Shown: positions 40,295 to 46,493 of the stretch, one piece after another
Numbering within the stretch: the first letter of the stretch is position 1
Layout of the letters: the number at the start of each line of letters is the position of its first letter
Origin: Eubacteriales bacterium
GTDB lineage: Bacteria > Bacillota > Clostridia > Monoglobales > UMGS1388
DNA length: 46,493 nt
Reading direction: 5' to 3'
Assembly (NCBI GenBank): GCA_029004515.1
Contig: JAQVYH010000009.1
Span: 1-46,493, forward strand
Translations under genes and position numbers: made by a program
The notes under the pieces: model-generated
The model's database searches: none
What the model was told of the DNA's origin: nothing
The model's input: only the letters and a program-made list of their open reading frames with translations

Positions 40295-40831
40295 TTATTT
40301 AACTATTTCGTAAGTACCTTTAACCATGATAATTACATCTGTTGCAGCCTTAAAACCCCTGCCCTCTGCCTTAGGCACAACCAAAAGACAGTTAGAAGGA
40401 ACGCTTTCACCTGATGAAAGGTCATAGCCTCTTGTAAGGTCAGCGACACCGCCATTAGCACTACCGATAATTGTACCAGAACCCTGACGAAGAATAAACT
40501 CTGTACCTTCTCCACCCTGGAATGTTTCACCAGCATAAACAGTAATAACAGAGAAAGAATTATTCTGACCATTTGATGTAAGGAAATCCTTTATGTACTC
40601 ATGAATATTAGGCATTAATACATCTTCAACATAGCTCTTTGTGATAACCGGGTCCCCCTCACTACCAGGAGCTGCATACATAATCCCTACTCCGCCAAGA
40701 ATAACAACACTAAGTACAAGGCCAAAAACAACAGCACTTATGATGAGGTTCTTCAAGCTGATTCTTACCTTTCTTCTGATTCTTGGTTTATTAATTTGTG
40801 GTTCACTATTTTCTTTGTTAAATATTTTCAT
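40295..40831 (-). CDS. membrane-anchored protein with extracytoplasmic domain, unknown
   Basis: 178 aa from ATG at 40831 with AAAGGGACG upstream; 29 further codons are open without a start signal. A basic N-terminus (KPRIRRKVRISLK) precedes one membrane segment, residues about 29-53 (LIISAVVFGLVLSVVILGG), then a beta-rich domain with TVYAGETFQGGEGTEFILR, GGVADLTRGYDLSSGESVP and NCLLVVPKAEGRGFKA. Similar proteins are seen in Clostridia, without known function. Host gene. Confidence 0.75.
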   Translation of the reverse strand: MKIFNKENSEPQINKPRIRRKVRISLKNLIISAVVFGLVLSVVILGGVGIMYAAPGSEGDPVITKSYVEDVLMPNIHEYIKDFLTSNGQNNSFSVITVYAGETFQGGEGTEFILRQGSGTIIGSANGGVADLTRGYDLSSGESVPSNCLLVVPKAEGRGFKAATDVIIMVKGTYEIVK

Positions 40832-40914
40832 TGGAATCGTCCCTTTCTTATTTGTACATACATTATACTTTATATGACAAAAAAAATCAAGCGTTTTCAA
40901 AACAATGTAATAAA

Positions 40915-40950
40915 ACAAAAAATCCGAGGGAATATTACTTCCATCGGATT
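40915..40950 (-). terminator. terminator of mazEF
   Basis: ATCCGA/TCGGAT arms (40944-40949 and 40922-40927) with inner GAA/TTC pairs, then TTTTTTGTTTT on the minus strand, just after the mazF stop. Confidence 0.85.
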
Positions 40951-40956
40951 ATAAGA

Positions 40957-41325
40957 TCAATTATATTTATCATTTTCTCTATGTGCTAGTCCAAAACTAA
41001 TTGCAAGAGCATTATCTACCTGCTCCATATGATTATCGTCAAGTCTCCCTATTTTATCTCTCAATCTCTCTTTATCAATTGTACGGATTTGTTCCATAAG
41101 AATTACAGAATCTTTGGTTAAACCGCCGCTCTGTGCATCAATCTCAATATGAGTGGGCAAATTTGCCTTGTTTATTTGAGAAGTAATTGCTGCTGCAATT
41201 ACTGTTGGACTATATTTATTTCCTATATCGTTTTGAACAATCAAAACAGGTCTTACTCCTCCCTGCTCACTTCCGATAACAGGGCTTAAATCTGCGTAGA
41301 AAATATCTCCTCTTTTTACAATCAC
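40957..41325 (-). CDS. mazF: MazF endoribonuclease toxin
   Basis: 122 aa from GTG at 41325 (GGAG upstream, one base after the mazE stop). The sequence [55 protein letters not shown] and [15 protein letters not shown] matches Bacillus subtilis MazF (EndoA) closely. Catalytic Arg25 and Thr48 are present. It cuts mRNA at short motifs when not held by MazE. Host copy; compare the phage MazF-like protein at 30117-30485. Confidence 0.95.
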   Translation of the reverse strand: MIVKRGDIFYADLSPVIGSEQGGVRPVLIVQNDIGNKYSPTVIAAAITSQINKANLPTHIEIDAQSGGLTKDSVILMEQIRTIDKERLRDKIGRLDDNHMEQVDNALAISFGLAHRENDKYN

Positions 41326-41326
41326 G

Positions 41327-41602
41327 CTATTCACACTCCGATAGTTTTTCCTCGTATGAGAGATATTGACGATTGTCTGCTTCAAGGGCAAATTCTGCTT
41401 CTTCCAGGTTTATCTTGCCCATAAGCTGATAACCTTTCTTCATTTGCTCCTCAAGTTTTTCATAGTCACGCTTCTCCAAATACAAACGCAGTGCTTTTCT
41501 GATAAGTCCGCTACGACTAATACCATCTTCTTTGGCATACTCGTCTGCTGCGTCTATAAGCTTATCAGATAGGTGCAAAAGCACCTTTTTTGGCTCTGCC
41601 AC
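41327..41602 (-). CDS. mazE: MazE-type ribbon-helix-helix antitoxin
   Basis: 91 aa from GTG at 41602 (AAGGGGG eight bases upstream; a TTG three codons earlier is too close). The N-terminal [38 protein letters not shown] is a ribbon-helix-helix DNA-binding fold; the acidic C-terminus ([20 protein letters not shown]) is the MazF-neutralising tail seen in EndoAI. It represses its own operon and blocks the toxin. Confidence 0.92.
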   Translation of the reverse strand: MAEPKKVLLHLSDKLIDAADEYAKEDGISRSGLIRKALRLYLEKRDYEKLEEQMKKGYQLMGKINLEEAEFALEADNRQYLSYEEKLSECE

Positions 41603-41704
41603 ACTAATCAAGCCCCCTTTTATACACTTTTAAAATTCTGCGTCAGAATACATTAGGCTAACTACTTTGTATATATAATTTATATCTCTAATATATATAC
41701 TGAT

Positions 41705-41733
41705 ATTATATATCAATATGTAGCTATCGTCAA
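41705..41733 (-). promoter_or_regulatory. mazEF promoter
   Basis: Minus-strand TTGACG (41728-41733), 17-base spacer, TATAAT (41705-41710), followed by an AT-rich leader of about 100 bases to mazE. Confidence 0.85.
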
Positions 41734-41740
41734 TGTTAAT

Positions 41741-42925
41741 TTATACCAAATAGTTCTTGACTGCAGACACCTTACCATGCGTTGTATAAACTCGGGGGAC
41801 TCTTCTTCCGATGTCACATAAAATCTCGTAGCCGATAGTGTCTTTCCAAGCGGCAACCTCCTCTATTGAAACTTGAGTATTACCTGATCTGCCAAATAGG
41901 ATAACCTCATCTTCAACATTAATATTATTGACACCGTTTAACTTAATCATACATTGATCCATACAAATTGTTCCAACCACAGGAACACGAACTCCTCCAG
42001 CAATTACACAGGCTTTTCCGGACATATTTCTAGAATATCCGTCAGCATATCCAACTGGAATCGTTCCTATTATATCACCAGCCTCGGCTGTATATCTGCT
42101 ACCATAGCTTACACCTTCATCACCATGCATAATTTTGATCTGTGCTAAAGTAGTTTTAAGCTGCATAACAGGTTGCAGATTAATGTCCCATTCAATTTCA
42201 CTAGATGGTTCAACTCCATAAAGAATAATACCTGCGCGAACCATATCAAGATGCATATGTGGATATCTTATAAGTGCTGCGCTATTACATACATGCTTTA
42301 TTGGAATATTGATACCGCGTTTTTCCAACTCATCTGCAACGGATATATACCTTTGAAATTGCTTTTCTGTCAATGAATCATCAGCAGAATCAGCTTTCGC
42401 AAAATGAGTGAATAAACCTTCAATCTTTATGTTCGGAAGCTTTGCAATCTTAACAATATCATTAACTGATTCTTCTACAGCATCCTCATTATTGCAAACA
42501 AAGCCAACTCTTGACATACCAGTATCAACCTTAATATGAATTTTGCACTCTGTTTGAAGATCAACCGCAACCTCTGAAAAGCGCTTCGCCATATTATAGC
42601 TCATAATTGCGGGCTGAATATTATTAACAATAATCTTTTTTGCCTGGCATAAGGGGGTGTAGCCCAGAAGCATAATCGGATTATCAATACCGTTGTTACG
42701 AAGCTCAACTCCCTCATCAACAAACGCAACCGCAAAGCAATTTGCACCGCATTTAGCAAGAGTATTAGCTACCTGTACAACACCATGACCATAGGCATCA
42801 CTTTTAATTACAGCTAGTATTTTAGCGTCACCGCTAACCTTACTTCTTATTTCATTAAAATTGTGCTCCAGTGCGTCAATAGAAACCTCAGCCCAGGTTC
42901 TTCTTACATAATCATTGTTAAGCAT
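41741..42925 (-). CDS. alr: alanine racemase
   Basis: 394 aa. PLP lysine K41 in AVIKSDAYGHG; KVDTGMSRVGF; HVCNSAALIRYPH; the second catalytic Tyr in GVSYGSRYTAEAGD; C-terminal DQCMIKLNGVNNINVEDEV. It makes D-alanine for cell wall. It lies three bases after nnr, in the common Gram-positive acpS-nnr-alr-mazEF cluster. Confidence 0.97.
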   Translation of the reverse strand: MLNNDYVRRTWAEVSIDALEHNFNEIRSKVSGDAKILAVIKSDAYGHGVVQVANTLAKCGANCFAVAFVDEGVELRNNGIDNPIMLLGYTPLCQAKKIIVNNIQPAIMSYNMAKRFSEVAVDLQTECKIHIKVDTGMSRVGFVCNNEDAVEESVNDIVKIAKLPNIKIEGLFTHFAKADSADDSLTEKQFQRYISVADELEKRGINIPIKHVCNSAALIRYPHMHLDMVRAGIILYGVEPSSEIEWDINLQPVMQLKTTLAQIKIMHGDEGVSYGSRYTAEAGDIIGTIPVGYADGYSRNMSGKACVIAGGVRVPVVGTICMDQCMIKLNGVNNINVEDEVILFGRSGNTQVSIEEVAAWKDTIGYEILCDIGRRVPRVYTTHGKVSAVKNYLV

Positions 42926-42928
42926 AAA

Positions 42929-44422
42929 TCATTCAACTTCTTTCACTATATCAATTGCTTCACCGATATAACTTATCATATCAGTTGGGAGCATAGAGTA
43001 AATTCCTTTGTATTCTTTGGCAATATCTCCGCTCAAACCGTGGAGATACACGCCACACAGCGCCGCATTTTGGGTAGTCATTCCTTGACCGATAAATGAT
43101 GCTATCATCCCAACCAGAACATCACCACTACCCCCTGTTGCCATCCCTTCATTGCCTGTATTGTTAATATAGCAACGCCCATCAGGTAGGGCAATAACTG
43201 TGCCTTTTCCTTTAAGGACTAATACAACATTGTATTTAGTAGCAAACATAGTCGCTACTGTCACTTTATCTTTATTTATTTCTTCTATCGTTAAGCCAGA
43301 AAGCCTTGAAAACTCCATAAGATGCGGTGTAATCACAACATTTTTTCCGTCTATAAGATGGATGTCTTCCGAAAGTATATTAAGACCATCTGCATCTATA
43401 ACCATGGGCAAATTTGATTGTTTTATTATTTCAGCAAAAGCTCTCTTAGTCTGAGGTTTAGTGGAAAGACCACAACCAATCAAAAGAACATCAGAATTCT
43501 TTAAGTGGGAAGAAATTTCTCCAACACTCTCCTGCGAAATAGCTCCGTCAAATTCTGCAACCGGTATTGTCATAGCCTCAATCAAGGTCTTTTCCATAAC
43601 AATATTCAGAGAACGAGGAATTGCAAGTTTTACAAGTCCACAGCCGCTACGAAGAGCTGCTTCACAGCTAAGTCTGGCAGCACCTGTCATACCCTCTGAG
43701 CCAGCAACAACGAGGATTTTTCCACAGCTACCCTTATGAGAATCAGTGCTTCTTTGTGGAAGCATCTGCTTGACATCGCTTTTTTCTAGCAGATAGGTTG
43801 TAATATTTTCCTCATTAATTGCATCGATTGGAATAGATATGCTTTTAAGGACAAGTTTACCTACATTATCTGACCACAATTGACCTTGCTTAATAAGTGC
43901 AAATGTAACAGTTTTATCTGCCTTTACGCTTATGCCACAAGTAATGCCACTAGCACCATCAGTCCCACTTGGGACATCAACAGAAATAATGTAACTTTTG
44001 GTATTATTAATATATTCTATTATTTCTTTTTGTTCTTGACGAACATCACCAGATAAACCTGTGCCTAGCATCGCATCTATAATAACATCATATTCCTTAA
44101 GCTTATCAAAGGTAACAAAAGGAACACCAATATCTTTCGCATATTTATAGTTAAGCTTGGCATCATCTGTTTTTGGTGGTGAAACGCATAATACCTCAAC
44201 CATCTTACCACTGCAAAAAAGCTGACGAGCTACCGCATAGCCATCCCCACCGTTGTTACCCGAACCGCACACTACAAGAAAGCTTTTAGCTTTAGGCGGT
44301 AGTTCGCAAACCACAGCAGAAGCAGCGTTCTCCATAAGCAAAAGGGAGGGAACCCCCTTTTTAACTGCTCTTTGGTCTATATTATTCATTTGTGTAGGAG
44401 TTGCAATAAGCATAACCTTCAA
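42929..44422 (-). CDS. nnr: bifunctional NAD(P)H-hydrate repair enzyme
   Basis: 497 aa with an N-terminal epimerase (GSGNNGGDGYAVARQL near residue 52, VIIDAMLGTGLSGDVR) and a C-terminal ADP/ATP-dependent dehydratase (CGKILVVAGSEGMTGAARLS near 235, VITPHLMEFSRLSG, NTGNEGMATGGSGDVLVGM). Together they repair damaged NAD(P)HX. Ends three bases before alr. Confidence 0.96.
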   Translation of the reverse strand: MKVMLIATPTQMNNIDQRAVKKGVPSLLLMENAASAVVCELPPKAKSFLVVCGSGNNGGDGYAVARQLFCSGKMVEVLCVSPPKTDDAKLNYKYAKDIGVPFVTFDKLKEYDVIIDAMLGTGLSGDVRQEQKEIIEYINNTKSYIISVDVPSGTDGASGITCGISVKADKTVTFALIKQGQLWSDNVGKLVLKSISIPIDAINEENITTYLLEKSDVKQMLPQRSTDSHKGSCGKILVVAGSEGMTGAARLSCEAALRSGCGLVKLAIPRSLNIVMEKTLIEAMTIPVAEFDGAISQESVGEISSHLKNSDVLLIGCGLSTKPQTKRAFAEIIKQSNLPMVIDADGLNILSEDIHLIDGKNVVITPHLMEFSRLSGLTIEEINKDKVTVATMFATKYNVVLVLKGKGTVIALPDGRCYINNTGNEGMATGGSGDVLVGMIASFIGQGMTTQNAALCGVYLHGLSGDIAKEYKGIYSMLPTDMISYIGEAIDIVKEVE

Positions 44423-44431
44423 CCTTTCAAA

Positions 44432-44752
44432 TCATTCAGTATATGCGATAACAAATGCTACAGCATAACTATCACAGTGCGATATTGACAGAAAAGCTTT
44501 TTTATCGTATAAATAGGGTTTTCCATCCGAATTATGGAGAATCTCATAATCATCTATTACCCCCCCCATAGCCTTAACTGCCGCTTCTTTGGCAGCAAAC
44601 ATACCTGCATAGGTCTGAAAGGGGTTGTGTTTAGATGAGGCATAGTCCCTTTCGTTATTTGTAAACACCCTGTTTAACAGGTGCTCATTATTAACAGCCT
44701 TTTCTATACGATTAATTTCAACAATATCTGTACCTACTCCTATTACATTCAT
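44432..44752 (-). CDS. acpS: holo-[acyl-carrier-protein] synthase
   Basis: 106 aa, slightly short for the family (about 115-125). MNVIGVGTDIVEINRIEKA contains the metal-binding Asp, and YAGMFAAKEAAVKAMGG the catalytic Glu. It transfers 4'-phosphopantetheine to ACP. The ATG overlaps the stop of the DUF6106-like gene by four bases. Confidence 0.95.
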   Translation of the reverse strand: MNVIGVGTDIVEINRIEKAVNNEHLLNRVFTNNERDYASSKHNPFQTYAGMFAAKEAAVKAMGGVIDDYEILHNSDGKPYLYDKKAFLSISHCDSYAVAFVIAYTE

Positions 44753-45249
44753 CTTCTTCTCCTATTAATAGCGTCGAGGATTTTATCATTCGGCTGGATA
44801 TACAAGCAGGTTTTAATGCCGCGATTGTTAAAGATAGCACCATATGTTTCAGTAGAGTTAATATCACCTTCAGCATGAATGATTTTTATTGGAGTGATAT
44901 TTTTCACTCTATTGATAAATCCATCATTTGCCTGCTCGAAAGTTTCAAAATTCTTAACCTCAACAGAAATAATACGCTTTCTTCTTTTACGGTTAGTAAT
45001 TTTATCGATAGATAAATCGCCGTTAAAAAAGGCATATTCATACTCAATATTTCGTGATACGATAACTCTGTATGCCAGATAGGCTATTCCCACTACAAGC
45101 CAGAACAAAATCACAATATAAGTTGAGATTGCCTGCAAAGATAGCACGATAAAACAGCATAGAAATGCAACAAGGCAGGTCAGTAGCCAAATGCCATAAT
45201 CTGCAACTGTCTTTTTTCTTTTTACAATACATTCAATAAAATTATTCAT
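44749..45249 (-). CDS. membrane protein with PH-like domain (DUF6106-like)
   Basis: 166 aa. Two hydrophobic segments at about 18-40 and 43-62 (LLTCLVAFLCCFIVLSL, VILFWLVVGIAYLAYRV) precede a soluble domain: YEYAFFNGDLSIDKITNRKRRKRI, FETFEQANDGFINRVKN, CLYIQPNDKILDAINRR. It resembles the DUF6106 proteins of Clostridia. Cytoplasmic domain, role unknown. Coupled to acpS. Confidence 0.78.
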   Translation of the reverse strand: MNNFIECIVKRKKTVADYGIWLLTCLVAFLCCFIVLSLQAISTYIVILFWLVVGIAYLAYRVIVSRNIEYEYAFFNGDLSIDKITNRKRRKRIISVEVKNFETFEQANDGFINRVKNITPIKIIHAEGDINSTETYGAIFNNRGIKTCLYIQPNDKILDAINRRRR

Positions 45250-45263
45250 CTATATTCACCCAC

Positions 45264-46493
45264 TTATTTTATATATCCACCATCTTCAATAATTTGCTTA
45301 CGAAGAAGCTGAACATCAATGTTATGCATATCGATATTTTGTGAGTTCATAGCAATAGCCGCTGCTTTACCTGCCGCTTCACCCATACAGAGACATACAG
45401 GCATAACTCGTGTGCTTCCCTGAAGGGCTCTGTCAGTAGAAATGCTTCTACCAGCTACAATAACATTCTTCAGTCCCTTTGGAGTAAGGCATCTGTAAGG
45501 AACACCGTGAGATTCACCAGGATTGTATCTGCGAGCTCTAGTCTCCAAATCAAGCTTACCCGAATTGATAAGCTTAGCTTCTTCAGCTGAGTGGTGCACA
45601 TCAATATAATAGCTGTTACGACAGATTTCATCGTCGAAGGTTTTTCTATCAAGATAGTCATCGGTAACAAGAATATAATCACCGAGAATTCTTCTTGTTT
45701 CTCTGATTCCCATAAGTGGGGCGGTAAGAGAGACCTTTGAGCCTGCGAAGGTCTTTGGCTGATAATCCACAAGTGCACGATGAATCTCGTGGGCAAGCTT
45801 TCTACCCTTTATAAGAGCATCAGATACACTGTGAGGATCTGTATTGTCTACATTCCAGATGTGTCCTGCATTAAAGCCTACTGTACCGGGAGCTACTTCG
45901 TTATTACACAAGTGTCCATCTGGGATGTCATATTTGCCTGATGCAACTATTTCGTGAATCGGGCTCTGATTGTTATTTGGATGAAGCCATGGACCTGATC
46001 TATAGCTGTAAATATTAACATTAGAAACCTCAAAGCAATGAGTTGCTGGCTGATAGCCGCTGCCTTCATCAACAGGGATAACCTCTGCCCCTGCCCAAGC
46101 AGCAAGGTCAGCATCGCCAGTACAATCAATATATACTTTTGCCTTATAAGCAGAAAGACCCGCCTTATTGCTTACGATGATAGTTTTAACTTCACCATCT
46201 TCCGCTTCTACTGCACTGAGCATTGTGTTAAAGAGAATATCCGCACCAGCTTCAGTAACAAGCTTATCATATACAAGCTTTAAATGTTCAGGCTCTATAG
46301 CAACCCAATCTACGTCACCAGGCTTAACATGGTCAACTCCGGCATTTGAAGCATTGAATATCTCCTGCGCAATTCCTTTATATATAACCTGCTCTTTGTC
46401 AGAGAATGGACACCATGTTGGAACAAGACCCATTGTACTCATACCACCAAGACAACCAGTTGCTTCGATGATAAGTGTTTTTGCACCTTTTCT
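45264..46493 (-). CDS. FAD-dependent oxidoreductase (partial, N-terminus beyond right edge)
   Basis: Continuous frame to the window edge (17 codons before the first internal ATG at 46442: KTLIIEATGCLGG, the end of an FAD-binding Rossmann unit). GGMSTMGLVPTWCPFSD, YIDCTGDADLAAWAG and C-terminal NVIVAGRSISTDRALQGSTR, VCLCMGEAAGKAAAIAM are typical of the FAD_oxidored family. The substrate is unknown; related genes often sit with sugar or uronate metabolism. Only 14 bases separate it from the next gene. Confidence 0.9.
   Translation of the reverse strand, partial: RKGAKTLIIEATGCLGGMSTMGLVPTWCPFSDKEQVIYKGIAQEIFNASNAGVDHVKPGDVDWVAIEPEHLKLVYDKLVTEAGADILFNTMLSAVEAEDGEVKTIIVSNKAGLSAYKAKVYIDCTGDADLAAWAGAEVIPVDEGSGYQPATHCFEVSNVNIYSYRSGPWLHPNNNQSPIHEIVASGKYDIPDGHLCNNEVAPGTVGFNAGHIWNVDNTDPHSVSDALIKGRKLAHEIHRALVDYQPKTFAGSKVSLTAPLMGIRETRRILGDYILVTDDYLDRKTFDDEICRNSYYIDVHHSAEEAKLINSGKLDLETRARRYNPGESHGVPYRCLTPKGLKNVIVAGRSISTDRALQGSTRVMPVCLCMGEAAGKAAAIAMNSQNIDMHNIDVQLLRKQIIEDGGYIK

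Overview
The window is the right-hand part of a temperate siphophage-type prophage (about 1-31,400), an accessory island with a putative defence operon and a restriction-modification (R-M) pair (about 31,400-37,900), a repeat-flanked recombinase gene (about 38,300-39,930), and then host chromosome (about 39,930 to the end). Low G+C content, strong AGGAGG ribosome binding sites, HK97-type phage genes of the Firmicutes kind and the host gene cluster (mazEF, alr, nnr, acpS) point to a low-GC member of the Clostridia, probably a gut species. I cannot name the genus.

The prophage is read leftwards. From right to left it holds: an early operon (sigma-like factor, small basic protein, MazF-like protein, SNF2 helicase, two small replication-associated proteins, family A DNA polymerase, DUF7768-like protein, P4-type primase-helicase, VRR-NUC nuclease, small protein, DUF1492-like regulator); a candidate late promoter; HNH endonuclease and a presumed cos region; small terminase; an unusually short S-adenosylmethionine synthetase next to a ParB-fused DNA methyltransferase; a set of small phage proteins behind two copies of one promoter cassette; large terminase, portal, ClpP-type protease, HK97 capsid and head fibre protein; head-tail joining genes; major tail protein; the tail assembly chaperone pair with an A-AAA-AAC frameshift site; an inserted antibiotic-resistance ABC-F gene; tape measure; and baseplate or tail-tip genes that run off the left edge. 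No lysis, phage integrase or repressor gene is visible, so the prophage continues to the left.

The ABC-F gene (Lsa-like, 495 aa) is a cargo gene with its own promoter, a six-codon leader peptide, an anti-antiterminator/antiterminator/terminator set of pairings, and its own terminator. It sits between the tail chaperone and the tape measure gene, so the late phage transcript must pass two termination signals.

The island holds a rightward operon of five closely spaced genes: an unknown 277 aa protein, a 930 aa RecD-like SF1 helicase with a long unassigned N-terminal half, a Cro/XRE regulator, a C-terminal fragment of an AlkA-like DNA glycosylase, and a PD-(D/E)XK restriction endonuclease. A leftward HTH protein plus class beta methyltransferase operon converges on it through a shared terminator. 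This is the best candidate here for an undescribed defence system.

Between the island and the host tRNA-Ser genes is a serine recombinase that has lost its zinc-ribbon and C-terminal part. It is flanked by two 220-base direct repeats of equal length whose differences include a compensatory base-pair change in a hairpin. Host genes follow: two tRNA-Ser, a membrane-anchored protein, mazEF, alr, bifunctional nnr, acpS, a DUF6106-like membrane protein and a partial FAD oxidoreductase.
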